DNA of 64,000 nt from Microvirga massiliensis (GTDB lineage Bacteria > Pseudomonadota > Alphaproteobacteria > Rhizobiales > Beijerinckiaceae): positions 966,112-1,030,111 of the forward strand of contig NZ_LN811350.1 of the NCBI RefSeq assembly GCF_001006805.1. Direction: 5' to 3'. A program made the translations under genes and the position numbers. This document shows, one piece after another, positions 36,694 through 46,317 of the stretch. The notes beneath the pieces were generated by a model, which was given only the letters and a program-made list of their open reading frames with translations, made no database searches and had not been told where the DNA came from. Numbering within the stretch: the stretch's first letter is position 1; every line of letters starts with the position of its first letter.

Positions 36694-37646
36694 CCCTTCG
36701 CCAGCTTCGCTATTTCGAGGCGCTCGCCCGTACGCGCCATTTCAGGCAGGCAGCTCAGCAATGTGCCGTGACCCAGCCGGCCCTTTCGATGCAGGTTCGC
36801 GAACTCGAGCGGGAACTCGGGGTCGAACTCGTGGAGCGTGGCATCGGCCCGGTATCCCTGACTCCGACGGGGCAGGAGATCGCGCGACGGGCCGAGGAGA
36901 TCCTGATGCAGGTGCGGGAACTTGCAGAGCAGGCCCATCTTCGGCGCGGCCCGCTGATGGGACCGTTTCGCCTTGGGCTCATCCCCTCCGTCGCGCCCTA
37001 TCTCCTTCCGCGCCTGCTCTCGCTGGCGGAGCAGGCTCATCCCTCTCTCGATCTGCAGATCCGGGAGACCCAGACCGCCACTCTGTTGGAGGAACTCACC
37101 CGCGGTGACCTGGATGCCGCCGTGCTGGCTCTTCCCGTGGGACAGGCGGGCATCGAGAGCGAGAAGTTGATCGAGGACCGGTTTCTGATCGCCGTCGAGG
37201 CTCGAGCCGAAGAGAACTGGACGAACTACCCGGATCTACGCCTCCGGATACAGGAGGAGCGGCTCCTGCTGCTGGAGGAGGGGCACTGCCTGCGTGAGCA
37301 GGCGCTCCACTATTGCCAACTCGCGCGCGTTCAGGCCCGGCAGGCTCTTGCCGCAACCTCGCTGACGACGATCATCCAGATGGTGGCGGCGGGTCGCGGC
37401 ATCACGCTGCTGCCGGAGATCTGCGCAGAGGCCGAGGTCGATCGGCGCCGTGTCGCGCTCATTCCGTTTTCCGACGATGCCCCGTCCCGCACGATCGGGC
37501 TGGCATGGCGGCGTACATCGGCGAGGCGTCCGGACTGTTGCGCTCTCGCGACGCTCATCCGGCAATCCTGGCCGGTCCGGACGAACGACGTGCGACAGGG
37601 CGAGAGCGGAAAGGCACAATCAGAGAAGCACGGAGGGTTTCGGTAG
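36687..37646 (+). CDS. oxyR: OxyR-type LysR peroxide sensor
   Basis: The 319-residue regulator has an N-terminal helix-turn-helix (ITLRQLRYFEALARTRHFRQ ... VTQPALSMQVRELE). The effector domain contains LLEEGHCLREQALHYC, the two redox cysteines spaced as C199 and C208 of E. coli OxyR. Peroxide oxidises them to a disulfide, turning on target genes such as the divergent catalase. Start is GTG inside a palindrome, without a clear ribosome site. The last 27 bases overlap the convergent sensor-kinase gene. Confidence 0.92.
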   Translation: MITLRQLRYFEALARTRHFRQAAQQCAVTQPALSMQVRELERELGVELVERGIGPVSLTPTGQEIARRAEEILMQVRELAEQAHLRRGPLMGPFRLGLIPSVAPYLLPRLLSLAEQAHPSLDLQIRETQTATLLEELTRGDLDAAVLALPVGQAGIESEKLIEDRFLIAVEARAEENWTNYPDLRLRIQEERLLLLEEGHCLREQALHYCQLARVQARQALAATSLTTIIQMVAAGRGITLLPEICAEAEVDRRRVALIPFSDDAPSRTIGLAWRRTSARRPDCCALATLIRQSWPVRTNDVRQGESGKAQSEKHGGFR

Positions 37647-39779
37647 CGGCTTCGAACGCGCGCGGGATGCGAACAGTGCGTCCCGCACGGCGCGGTGGAT
37701 GGCCTGCGCCTCATAGGGCTTCGCCAGGAGCGGAAATTCCGATTCCGTCGCGCGCGTGGCCGCCTCGTCGAACCCGGTCGCGAGAATGATGGGCAGGTGC
37801 GGCCATTGCCGCCGGATCGCATGAGCAAGATCGAGCCCATCCTGCTCTCCGGGCATCACGAGGTCTGCAAACACCAGATCCAGCCGCTCCGCCTCTCGGG
37901 AGAGGATGGTCAAAGCCGAGACCGCATCCGAGGCTTGCAGGACCACGTGCCCCTGCTCGACGAGGATCATGCGGGCAATCTCCGAAACCTGCTCGTTGTC
38001 TTCTACGAGAAGCACACGCGCTGGTGAGACCGGGTCCGGCGAAGTACCGGCCGTATCGAGTTCGGGCCAAGGGCCGGGACCGGCATTCACGCGCGGCAAA
38101 AGCATGGTGACGGTGGTCCCCTGCCCGGGAACGCTACGGATATCGATGATTCCACCCGATTGCTCGACGAAGCCGTGGACCTGAGCGAGCCCGAGCCCGG
38201 TGCCTTCCCCGATATCCTTCGTGGTGAAGAACGGCTCTCCGGCCCGCGCCAGCACCTCCGGCGGCATGCCTTCGCCGGTATCGCTCACCTCGAGCCCGAT
38301 CAGGTCACGGCCCTCTCGGCGAGTGGCGAAGGTCCGTATGCGAAACGTTCCACCCTTCGGCATCGCATCACGGGCATTGGCGGCCAGATTGATCAAGGCG
38401 ATCTGGAGCTGGGAGGGGTCCACCTCGGCCACGCCGAGATCCTCTCCGAGATCGAACTCGCACCGGATGTCGCCGCGTAAGGTTCGCGCCAGCATCTCGT
38501 CCATCCTGCGGATGAGGTGATCGAGGTCGACGAGTTCCGGGAAAAGCGCCTGGCGCCGGCTGAAGGTCAGGAGTTGGGACGTGAGGATGCGCCCCTGCTC
38601 GACGGCCTGGAGCGCCGTCGAGATCAGGCGGCTGCGCCGGGACTCGTCCTTCGCGCGGCCCAGGAGGTCGAGGCTTCCGAGAATGACGGTCAGGAGATTG
38701 TTGAAGTCGTGGGCGATGCCGCCGGTGAGCTGGCCGAGGGCTTCCATGCGCTGCGCCTTCGCGAGCATCGCCTCGGAGGTCTCACGGCGGCGCATCTCGT
38801 CCGCGAGCTGGATCGCCGCAAGATGGGCCCGTCGCGTGCGGACGAGGGCAAGGCTGGACAGCGACACTAGTCCGATCATGGCCGGGATCGCGAAGAGAGC
38901 ATATTCCCACATCTGGTCACGCCACTTGGCGAGGACGGCCTTCGTATTGATTCCGAATACGACGAAGACCGGAAAGCGCTCGAGTTTCCGGACCGTCGTG
39001 ATCCGCTGCAGCCCGTCGACGGGTGATCGCCCGACCCAGGTGCCGGTGCCGCCCTCGGCAACGGCCTTGAGAAAATTCTCGCCGGCGCGCTCGGTGCCGG
39101 ATGTTGCCGCGAGATGGGATTGACGGACCAGGAAGACGCCATCGCTGCGCACGAGACCGGCGGAATGAGGCAGGGCAGGCAGGCTCTCCCTGTAGAAGTC
39201 CTCGAAGTAAGCTGGAGAGGCCGCAATCAGGATAGCGCCCGCAAAACCTCCGTCCTCGTCGAAGCGGGGGCGGGCAACCGTGAAAGCGAGGCTCTCGGTG
39301 GGGCCCCATGCGACGGGCTCTCCGACGAAGGTTGCCCGGTGGCCCTCGCGGAAGGCCTTCATATAGTCATGATCCGACACGTCGATGGGGTCTGTCGGAT
39401 GTTGCAGGCTGCTTTCGCGCACCTTGCCGTCCGCATCGATGAGCCAGATCGAGCCGATCTGTGGACGGCTCTCGGCAATCTCCTTCATCAGGAAGTGGAG
39501 CTCGAGGGTACTCTGCCGTTCTTGCCAGCCCGGATCGGCTACCCGGTCTTCGATCCGTTCGATGGCGAGGTCGAACGCACCGAAGACGTTCTGGGCATGT
39601 CCCTGCAGGGCCAGGGCAGTCCGCTCCGAAGTGATCGCAGCCTGACGCAGCGCTTCCTCACGGCTCTGCCATGCCGTCAGCGCGAACAGGGCCGTAGGAA
39701 TGATCAAGACCGCGGCAAGAAGTCCCCACAGGAGCCCAATCGTTCTCGCGGAGGATGTTTGCGTCAGACTCTCGGGCAC
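37620..39779 (-). CDS. membrane hybrid sensor histidine kinase/response regulator
   Basis: Domain order: membrane helix (GLLWGLLAAVLIIPTALFAL); periplasmic dCache-like sensor with IGSIWLIDADGKVRESS and SLAFTVARPRFDEDGGFAG; second helix (YALFAIPAMIGLVSLSSLAL). Then HisKA with the phospho-acceptor in GGIAHDFNNLLTVILGS, HATPase with NLAANARDAMP and DTGEGMP plus FFTTK...GTGLGLA, and a C-terminal receiver with acceptor Asp in LVFADLVMPGEQDG. It is an orphan hybrid kinase; the output partner is not nearby. I prefer the GTG at 39779 (AGAGG upstream); the frame stays open to an ATG at 39896, which would add 39 basic residues. Confidence 0.9.
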   Translation of the reverse strand: MPESLTQTSSARTIGLLWGLLAAVLIIPTALFALTAWQSREEALRQAAITSERTALALQGHAQNVFGAFDLAIERIEDRVADPGWQERQSTLELHFLMKEIAESRPQIGSIWLIDADGKVRESSLQHPTDPIDVSDHDYMKAFREGHRATFVGEPVAWGPTESLAFTVARPRFDEDGGFAGAILIAASPAYFEDFYRESLPALPHSAGLVRSDGVFLVRQSHLAATSGTERAGENFLKAVAEGGTGTWVGRSPVDGLQRITTVRKLERFPVFVVFGINTKAVLAKWRDQMWEYALFAIPAMIGLVSLSSLALVRTRRAHLAAIQLADEMRRRETSEAMLAKAQRMEALGQLTGGIAHDFNNLLTVILGSLDLLGRAKDESRRSRLISTALQAVEQGRILTSQLLTFSRRQALFPELVDLDHLIRRMDEMLARTLRGDIRCEFDLGEDLGVAEVDPSQLQIALINLAANARDAMPKGGTFRIRTFATRREGRDLIGLEVSDTGEGMPPEVLARAGEPFFTTKDIGEGTGLGLAQVHGFVEQSGGIIDIRSVPGQGTTVTMLLPRVNAGPGPWPELDTAGTSPDPVSPARVLLVEDNEQVSEIARMILVEQGHVVLQASDAVSALTILSREAERLDLVFADLVMPGEQDGLDLAHAIRRQWPHLPIILATGFDEAATRATESEFPLLAKPYEAQAIHRAVRDALFASRARSKPLPKPSVLL

Positions 39780-40309
39780 ACGTGGACCTCTGGCACTGTG
39801 CCGAATCGATCGGCTGGCGCAACGTGCCCGCCCCCGGGCCTTACGGTCAAGCTCGGGCCAGCGTGCTTTCGGGATTGATTTCGAGAGCAGGCCCAAGGGC
39901 TTGGCAGCGCCCTCTCCGGAGGGCGGAGCCGATGGTGCCGGAGGGTTACCGCCGCGCGCGATGCCCGTTGCCGCATCTTCGGGGAAAAGTCCATCTCTCG
40001 CTTTGAAGCGTTAGGGCGCGACTGATGGAGAGCGCGTCCGAACTCCGCCCGGGTCGAATGGCGGAGGCTACGATCGGTTCGTCTCAGGTGATGCACATGG
40101 CTGTTATGACGGAGCCAAGCGGTGCAACCTGTCTACAATGCGGGCGACGGGGCCAGGACAAACGACACGAGCGGCACAGGCAGGAGGAATGATGATACCG
40201 ATACGGCGATCATCGAGGCTTGTTCCGAGACTGGCATTTCCGAGAGCCGCTGATCGCCGCGGATCAGCATCGCAATCCAAGCCTAACCGGAAATCGCCGA
40301 AGACCCCGT

Positions 40310-40361
40310 GAGATCGCCTGCCCACTACGGCGCTGTGGAAGGCGCGCGGACAGGCGATCTC
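40310..40361. repeat. 11-bp inverted repeat
   Basis: GAGATCGCCTG (40310-40320) and CAGGCGATCTC (40351-40361) are exact inverted copies separated by 30 bases. No T run follows on either side. The remaining region 39780-40600 holds no supportable gene, only this structure and the repeat at 40411. Confidence 0.6.
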
Positions 40362-40410
40362 TCTGCCATCCAACTACACCACTCCAGGGGACATAACCTG
40401 AAGATGGCGC

Positions 40411-40560
40411 AGCGCGCAGATCACCTTTGGGTTCGTTCTGCCAAATTAGGGCGACCTCTCCCGCAAGGGTCGAGGTGATGAGCGAGCGGCCGCCGCTTAA
40501 CCTCTCCCTCGACGGGCAAGGTCGACGCCCGCAGGGCGGCGGGTGAGGGTGGCAGCGCCG
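40411..40560. repeat. interspersed repeat copy B
   Basis: On the minus strand it contains TTTGGCAGAACGAACCCAAA, identical to copy A at 27631-27775, followed here by a plus-oriented module (ACCTCTCCCTCGACGGG, then a GGCGGGTGAGGG tract). Relative to copy A one module is inverted, so the element is composite or rearranged. Confidence 0.65.
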
Positions 40561-40600
40561 ACACTTCAAAAACAAGCAACCAAAGCCTCACCACTTCACA

Positions 40601-41533
40601 CTACACGGCAAGCGCCTCCCGTCGACCTGCAACCGTATCACTACGGCCGGGAGCATAGCGCCGGATCATCGTTGCGCAGAACTCGGCGAATTCCTCCTTC
40701 ACCTGCGGCGGGCTCGTGTGATGGGGGGCAATGCCGCGATGCTCCGGGGTGAAGCAGAACGTGACGGTCACGTTGAAATCGGCCAGTGCTTCCATCTGCC
40801 TGTCGAACCAGTCGAGCGCATTCGGGCGGAAGCTGTCGGCCCATGACAGCCCGGTTCGCAAATACGTAACGCCGAGTTCTTTCATCCAGGCAACGGCGTC
40901 GTCGAGGCGGTGGTCTTCGAAATGGAACCACTGGCACAGCCCGAGTTCCGGTGCGTGTTTCCTGAAGGCTTCGAGGGCCGGCTTCGGCGTGCCGTTCTCA
41001 CGCAGGAGTCCCATGTAGAAATGCCGGTAGTAGGAGGAACCTTCTGCTTCGCGGTGGCGGGTCGTGGCTTCCCACGCGCGCGGCAGGTCGTAGAGGCTGT
41101 ACCAGTGGATGCGCGGCGCGCGGCCGATGAGGAGTTCCGCCGTCCGGTCGAGTCCCCAGACCTGCACCTCTTCCGCACCGAAGGTCGACACTCCGACTTC
41201 GCTGACCCAGATCGGCTTGTCCGTCACGGCGCGGATCTCGTTGATCTTGTCCGGCCATTCATGGATCTGCCACAGGTTCCAGTCGAGGGGGAAGCCATGC
41301 ACGGCGACCACGTCCATGTGGTCGAGGACGCCTTTTCGTTGCAGATTGACGATGAAGGCCGGGTCGATCGGCGAGATTCCACCGAGCACGCGCGGCAGAA
41401 GCGGATTCTCGGCATGAATAGCGCGCGATGCGGAGATCGCCATTTCGGCGAACAGCGTCCAATCCGGATCGAGCTCGGGGTCCCAATGGGACTTGTTGTT
41501 GGGTTCGTTCCAGATCATCGCAGCTTCGATCAT
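40601..41533 (-). CDS. clan GH-A glycoside hydrolase with apparently permuted barrel
   Basis: The 310-residue protein starts at an ATG with GGGAGGGAG upstream and reaches the acid/base motif WNEPNNKSHWD at residues 8-18. The likely nucleophile Glu lies in WVSEVGVSTFG (about residue 112), and after residue 190 come segments that look like the first strands and helices of the same TIM barrel (LDDAVAWMKELGVTYLRTGL, VTVTFCFTP, FAEFCATMIRRYA). In clan GH-A the NEP motif normally ends strand 4, so the order looks circularly permuted. It resembles beta-xylosidase/GH39-like proteins; the substrate is unknown. It has no signal peptide and is the last gene of the leftward glycan arm. Confidence 0.75.
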   Translation of the reverse strand: MIEAAMIWNEPNNKSHWDPELDPDWTLFAEMAISASRAIHAENPLLPRVLGGISPIDPAFIVNLQRKGVLDHMDVVAVHGFPLDWNLWQIHEWPDKINEIRAVTDKPIWVSEVGVSTFGAEEVQVWGLDRTAELLIGRAPRIHWYSLYDLPRAWEATTRHREAEGSSYYRHFYMGLLRENGTPKPALEAFRKHAPELGLCQWFHFEDHRLDDAVAWMKELGVTYLRTGLSWADSFRPNALDWFDRQMEALADFNVTVTFCFTPEHRGIAPHHTSPPQVKEEFAEFCATMIRRYAPGRSDTVAGRREALAV

Positions 41534-41628
41534 GCGCAACTCCCTCCCGGCGGATAGGCCGCGCCGATGCCATGAGGCGTCTCGGCGCGGATCATGTTCG
41601 TGGGTTTACCTGAGCCCATGAGGCGCCG

Positions 41629-42399
41629 TCATGGGCAAGCGCCTCGCGATGGGTAGACCGCACTCGTGCCGTGGGGCGCCTCGGTGCGGCGGCAGATATA
41701 GACCTCGCTTTCGGGGTGACCCACGATCTCGAAGCCGGAGCTTCGAAGCATGGCTTCCGCGCAGGCTGCGTTCGGCGCCCACCAGTTCGTCGGATCATCC
41801 GCGTAGCGGTGCTCGATGAAATGCAGCTTGGGATATCCCGGCCGTTCGAAATGCGCAGTCTCCCAGAACGTATAGTTCTCCGCCACCTCGTCGACTTCCG
41901 GTGAGCCGCGCTGCATCGACTGGAAGACGAGCATGTCCTTCGCGACATGATCGTGGATGAGATCGAGTGCCAGCAGCGGATGCCTCAGATGATAGAGAAC
42001 ACCCATGAAGAGCACGACATCGAAGCGCTCCTGGAGTGCGCCGACGTCGTAGACCGAAAGCTTTCGAAACTCGATATCCAGCCCGGTTACATCCGCGGCA
42101 AAGCGGGCCTGCGCGAGGTAGTCCTCGTCGAAGTCAATCCCGAGGACACGATCGGCGCCGCGCTTCTTCATTTCCAGAGAGTAGAAGCCACCATTGCATC
42201 CGATATCGAGCACCGTCTTTCCGGTTAGATCCTTGGGGATCTCGTCCGCGAAAGCACGCCACTTCACTGCGGGATAATTTCCTAGAAAGTGATTCGGCGC
42301 CGTCCAGACTCCGCGGAGTTCGATGTTGTGAAACCAGGGGCCGAGCGCCTCTGCGCGACGGCGGATGTCTTCGGGCGAAGTCGGCTCGATCAGATTCAT
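41629..42399 (-). CDS. SAM-dependent methyltransferase, TIGR04290-like
   Basis: The 256-residue protein has a class I methyltransferase core: motif I VLDIGCNGGFYSLEMKKRGA, motif II region VLGIDFDEDYLAQARF, and FMGVLYHLRHPL. The leading section GPWFHNIELRGVWTAPN resembles the tRNA cmo5U methyltransferase CmoB, on which this sugar-cluster family (TIGR04290 as I recall it) is modelled. It probably methylates a glycan or nucleotide-sugar intermediate. The ATG at 42399 has GCAGGAG upstream; the gap of 10 bases to the nucleotidyltransferase indicates co-transcription. Confidence 0.82.
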   Translation of the reverse strand: MNLIEPTSPEDIRRRAEALGPWFHNIELRGVWTAPNHFLGNYPAVKWRAFADEIPKDLTGKTVLDIGCNGGFYSLEMKKRGADRVLGIDFDEDYLAQARFAADVTGLDIEFRKLSVYDVGALQERFDVVLFMGVLYHLRHPLLALDLIHDHVAKDMLVFQSMQRGSPEVDEVAENYTFWETAHFERPGYPKLHFIEHRYADDPTNWWAPNAACAEAMLRSSGFEIVGHPESEVYICRRTEAPHGTSAVYPSRGACP

Positions 42400-42409
42400 G
42401 GCTCCTGCA

Positions 42410-43222
42410 CTACTCCCTGGCTGCATCATGCAATCCCTGACCTGCGCGACCCGCGGGCCAGCCCAGTGCTACGCGCGCTCCCGCCGTCTCGTCCCGCTCG
42501 GCGGTATCGGCGAGCAGCCTGATCGCAGCACGGTATCCGTGCAATGTACCGACATCGACATAGGATCGGCCTGCCTTTATGCCGATAGCCTTGTGGCCCG
42601 CGGCGAGATGAGCATTCACGAGCGTTCCGAAATATTCGTCCTTGCGGTCGCGATCGCGCCAGAGGCTATGCAGATCGTGCAGCACATGCCCGGGCATCTT
42701 GAAGGCACCCCAGACCCAAGGTGATGCGGCATTCCTCTGCTTCACCTGAATCTCCAGCACGCCATCGTTCTCGTCGAGAAGGACCGCGTCGAAGAATTCA
42801 GGCTGCTCGACCGGGAAGAGCAGGAAGGACAGGATATCGTCGGGCAGGGCCGACAACGCGTCCTCGGGGAACCAGATCGTATCAGGGAGGCCGACGATCA
42901 CCTGATCGTCTTGCGCAATGAGTGCAGCGGCACGAAAGATAGCATCGCACAGACCCATCGGCTGCGGTTGGACGACGTAGGCGATCGAGGCACTGCCATA
43001 GCCAGCGCCGTAATACTCCATGATGTCGGATTTGCCTGGCGAGATGACGAAGCAGATCTTGTCGGCGCCTCCGCGGATCATGCGTTCGACGAGATACTCG
43101 CTGACGGCACAGGGGCGCTCGATACCGTGATCGAGACGGCTGCCGACCGGCAGGAGTTCCTTCGAGAAGGCGAGGGGTTGAATACGGCTCCCAAGGCCTG
43201 CCGCCGGCACAATTCCCCACAT
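42410..43222 (-). CDS. sugar-1-phosphate nucleotidyltransferase
   Basis: The 270-residue protein begins MWGIVPAAGLGSRIQPLAFS followed by KELLPVG, the NTP-binding loop G-x-G-x-R...K-x-LLPV of RmlA/GalU-type enzymes. It continues with GGADKICFVISPGKSDIMEY and VGLPDTIWFPEDAL (metal-binding Asp). It would make an NDP-sugar in the cytosol for the glycosyltransferases of the cluster. The base and sugar specificity cannot be read. The gene lies between the CgeB-type gene and the methyltransferase on the same strand. Confidence 0.85.
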   Translation of the reverse strand: MWGIVPAAGLGSRIQPLAFSKELLPVGSRLDHGIERPCAVSEYLVERMIRGGADKICFVISPGKSDIMEYYGAGYGSASIAYVVQPQPMGLCDAIFRAAALIAQDDQVIVGLPDTIWFPEDALSALPDDILSFLLFPVEQPEFFDAVLLDENDGVLEIQVKQRNAASPWVWGAFKMPGHVLHDLHSLWRDRDRKDEYFGTLVNAHLAAGHKAIGIKAGRSYVDVGTLHGYRAAIRLLADTAERDETAGARVALGWPAGRAGQGLHDAARE

Positions 43223-43305
43223 CTTACACCTCCAGGACTGACCCGCGCAGCCGATGCTCGACCGGAAAGGTCGATGATGCGTCGAGCTTCGCTAGTCGGC
43301 ACATG

Positions 43306-44403
43306 TCACGCCTCCAATGCTGCGTCGTGCGGGCGTAGCTCGGCAGGCGTCGCCAGGAGAGCCTCGAGTTCCTCGACACGCCGCTCCGACGTATGCTCCT
43401 CGAGGGTGCGCTCCCGGCCTGCTCGAGCAATGCGGCGGAGTTCGGAATCGCCCTTGTCCAGTGCGGCGATCGTATCCTCGCTCGTCCGCGCGACCAGGAT
43501 CTCGCTCCCTGGCGTGAAGAATGCATCGAGCCCTTCCCAGTCGTCGGACAGGATCGCTGCTCCACAGGAGGCCGCCTCGAAAAGACGACCAGAGGGACAC
43601 CAGCCCATTGCAGCCATCGGGGCACGGGTGACGTTCAAGGTCAGTCGCGACGACGAGAAGAAGGCTGGATGATCCGATGGCGGTGTGTGGCGAACGAAGA
43701 AGATGTTCTCCGACCAGGGGAAGTCGGGCGGGTATTGCGCACCGCCGATCAGGAACCTGCGTTCGGGGCACCGGCGTGCCGGCTCCACGAAAAGGGCTTC
43801 GAGAGCATCCTGGCGATCCGCCGCATAGGTCCCGAGATAGGACAGGTCGGCCCGAAAATGGTCAACCGGCGTTGCGGGTCGGTGGATTTGGGGATCGACA
43901 TGCCCGTAGAGCGGGGCAACCCGGCGGGCGCCGAGGTCGCGTGCGAGCCGCTCCAGTGCAGCTCCGCCGGTATAGCTCAGAACCAGATCGAAATCCCTGA
44001 GGCCCTGCGCTCCGATATAGGTGGTCGTCTCCCCGGCGGCGAGGCGCGAGAGGGTGACAGGCGTGTCGAGATCATAGAACGTCCGGCATCCCCGGCCGTG
44101 TTCGACGACGAGCTCGGTCGCCTCGATTCCGTGCGGACAATAGGAGGTCACGATGGCAGCGTCGGCATCTGCGACTTCGGCCGCGGCCCTGTATCGAACA
44201 TCCTCCCAGGCTCCGTAGAGCACGAGATCGTGTCCCTCGATCTCCCAGAGATCGCGATTTTGGGCATAGTAGGGGACATCGTGCTCGAAGAAGACGAGGC
44301 GGTGGCCGCGCCGGGCGAGCGCGCGGGCGAGACCACGCCACAGGGTTGCGTGTCCGTTGCCCCACGACGACGAGATGGTCAGCCCGAAGACGACGAGCTT
44401 CAT
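43306..44403 (-). CDS. CgeB-type glycosyltransferase (copy 1)
   Basis: The 365-residue protein starts MKLVVFGLTISSSWGNGHAT and shares this opening, and the whole two-domain GT-B-like layout, with the three proteins at 50272-53581. The C-terminal half contains RADLSYLGTYAADRQ, FLIGGAQYPPDFPW and SGRLFEAASCGAAILSDDWE, the donor-binding region of CgeB-like proteins (CgeB modifies the Bacillus spore crust). It probably transfers a sugar in the cytosol. The ATG at 44403 has GAGG upstream. It is closest to the copy at 52472 (both SSSWGNGHAT). Confidence 0.82.
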   Translation of the reverse strand: MKLVVFGLTISSSWGNGHATLWRGLARALARRGHRLVFFEHDVPYYAQNRDLWEIEGHDLVLYGAWEDVRYRAAAEVADADAAIVTSYCPHGIEATELVVEHGRGCRTFYDLDTPVTLSRLAAGETTTYIGAQGLRDFDLVLSYTGGAALERLARDLGARRVAPLYGHVDPQIHRPATPVDHFRADLSYLGTYAADRQDALEALFVEPARRCPERRFLIGGAQYPPDFPWSENIFFVRHTPPSDHPAFFSSSRLTLNVTRAPMAAMGWCPSGRLFEAASCGAAILSDDWEGLDAFFTPGSEILVARTSEDTIAALDKGDSELRRIARAGRERTLEEHTSERRVEELEALLATPAELRPHDAALEA

Positions 44404-44623
44404 CGGGAGCCCTCGGAGCCGTGGAGCGCCCCCGTGGACCCGGTACTTGATCGCAAGGCATCGCCTCCGACACGCTCCTGCCCGTACCGCCGAAGTGCCG
44501 GGGCCGCGATCGCCAATCCGACGCAATCAGGGCGGTGATCGTGCTCGGCAGCTTCAGACGGAAGCCATGAAATCCCCGACTCTCGAGACATGACGTGCCA
44601 ACGGAGAAAGGCAGGATCCATCA

Positions 44624-45217
44624 TCAGACCGCTTCGTTCAGGCGCAGGAGGCGGGATCCCCAGTCGCCCAGGACGAGCGTGCTGATCGAGGCCGGATCGA
44701 TGTCGAAGCGCCCGTAATGGTCCAGCGAGAGCCCCAGATGGTACAGGATCGCCGCCTTGATGACGTCGCCGTGACTGACGAGAAGGACGGACGCCTCGCC
44801 ATAGCGACGCCGCAGACTTTCCATTGCCGAGAGCATGCGGCTCTGCACCTGCTGCATCGTCTCGCCGCCCGGTGGGCGCGATGAGCCGCGGGATTCGTTC
44901 CAGCGCACCCACTCCGGGTCGTCTGAGAGGCTCTCGAACGATTGCCCCGTCCACGCCCCGAAGTCGATTTCCGTGATCCCGTCGCAAGTCTCCGCCGCCA
45001 AGTCGCAGCGTGACGCGATGGGATCCGCGGTTTCCCGGGCTCGTTCGAGGGGCGATGTCCAGATCGCGGCAAGTCGCGATCCGGAGAAGCGATCGGCCAA
45101 GCGCGCAGCCTCCCGGCGCCCCTGCTCCCCGAGAGAGACGCCGGGCATGCGACCACAGAGGATGCGCCCGACGCGATCGTGCGTGGCATGGCGGACGAGA
45201 AAGAATGTCGTCGTCAC
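44624..45217 (-). CDS. histidine phosphatase (phosphoglycerate-mutase-like)
   Basis: The 197-residue protein has the RHG-type motif FLVRHATH at the N-terminus, SPLERARETADP and the second catalytic His in VLLVSHGDVIKAA. It belongs to the cofactor-independent histidine phosphatases (GpmB/CobC-like) and would remove a phosphate from a small sugar phosphate. Because it follows inositol-phosphate synthase directly, it may dephosphorylate inositol-1-phosphate or a sugar phosphate of the pathway; this is inference. The GTG at 45217 is preferred (AAAGAGG upstream), 17 bases after the synthase stop codon. Confidence 0.85.
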   Translation of the reverse strand: MTTTFFLVRHATHDRVGRILCGRMPGVSLGEQGRREAARLADRFSGSRLAAIWTSPLERARETADPIASRCDLAAETCDGITEIDFGAWTGQSFESLSDDPEWVRWNESRGSSRPPGGETMQQVQSRMLSAMESLRRRYGEASVLLVSHGDVIKAAILYHLGLSLDHYGRFDIDPASISTLVLGDWGSRLLRLNEAV

Positions 45218-45234
45218 GACAGACCTCTTTCGCC

Positions 45235-46317
45235 TCAATCGTCATGGCCTGCGATGAACCGGATGGTCCGCTCGCGCGCCTCGGTGTCCGTGAACTGCTC
45301 CGGGGGCGATTTCATGAAATAGCTCGAGGGGCCGATGAGAGCGCCGCCGATCTTCCGGTCCAAAGCCAGCTTGGCGCACCGCACGGCATCGATCACGATC
45401 CCGGCCGAGTTCGGAGAATCCCAGACCTCTAGCTTCACTTCGAGATTGAGCGGCACATCGCCGAAACTCGTGCCTTCCAGGCGGATGTAAGCCCATTTGC
45501 GGTCGGTCAGCCACGGTACGTGATCGCTCGGACCGACATGGATATCGCCAGGGGCCAAGGGCATGCCAAGCTGGCTCGTGACCGCCTGCGTCTTGGAGAT
45601 CTTTTTCGATTCCAGGCGCTCGCGCTCGAGCATGTTCTGGAAATCCGTGTTGCCGCCGAAATTGAGCTGATAGGTGCGGTCGAGACGCACGCCCCGTTCC
45701 TGGAATAGATTGGCGAGGATCCGGTGGACGATGGTCGCCCCGACCTGGCTCTTGATGTCGTCACCGACGATGGGAAGGCCCCGCTCCTCGAAGCGCTTTC
45801 GCCAGTCCGCCCGCGATGCGAGGAAAACGGGGATACAGTTCACATAGGCGCAACCGGCTTCGAGGGCCCGTTCGGCGTACCATTCGGAAGCCTGTTGCGA
45901 TCCTACGGGAAGGTAGGACACAAGCACTTCGGTGCCGGATTCTCTAAGCACGCCTGCGACGTCGGCCTGCTCCTCCTCCGACTCCGAGACCGTATCACGA
46001 AGATATTTCCCGAGGCCGTCGAAGGTCGGTCCGCGATTGACCCGGATCCCGCTGGGCGGGACATTGGCAAAGCGCTGGGTGTTGTTGGGGCCCGCGAAAA
46101 TCGCCTGTGAGACGTCGAGCCCAACCTTTGCAGCATCGATATCGAACGCGGCGGAGATCTCGACGTCGCCGACGTGATACCCGCCGAGCTCCACGTTCAT
46201 CAGCCCCGGCACGGGCTCATTGCCCCGAGCGTCGCGGTAATGGTGAAGGCCCTGGATGAAGGAGGAGGCGCAGTTGCCGACGCCCACGACTCCGACCCGT
46301 ACCTTGCTGGCGCCCAT
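45235..46317 (-). CDS. ino1: myo-inositol-1-phosphate synthase
   Basis: The 360-residue protein has the NAD-binding loop [20 protein letters not shown] at the N-terminus, [25 protein letters not shown], then the catalytic core [15 protein letters not shown] and [12 protein letters not shown], with [20 protein letters not shown]. These are hallmarks of the bacterial/archaeal inositol-phosphate synthase family, which converts glucose 6-phosphate to L-myo-inositol 1-phosphate using NAD. It is the first gene of the leftward arm and provides inositol for whatever the cluster builds. Confidence 0.92.
   Translation of the reverse strand: MGASKVRVGVVGVGNCASSFIQGLHHYRDARGNEPVPGLMNVELGGYHVGDVEISAAFDIDAAKVGLDVSQAIFAGPNNTQRFANVPPSGIRVNRGPTFDGLGKYLRDTVSESEEEQADVAGVLRESGTEVLVSYLPVGSQQASEWYAERALEAGCAYVNCIPVFLASRADWRKRFEERGLPIVGDDIKSQVGATIVHRILANLFQERGVRLDRTYQLNFGGNTDFQNMLERERLESKKISKTQAVTSQLGMPLAPGDIHVGPSDHVPWLTDRKWAYIRLEGTSFGDVPLNLEVKLEVWDSPNSAGIVIDAVRCAKLALDRKIGGALIGPSSYFMKSPPEQFTDTEARERTIRFIAGHDD

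Noticed and set aside
40361..40400. D-arm-like sequence on the minus strand (GTGTAGTTGGATGGCAG)
   Set aside because: No matching acceptor stem or T arm; only the simple inverted repeat at 40310-40361 is supported.
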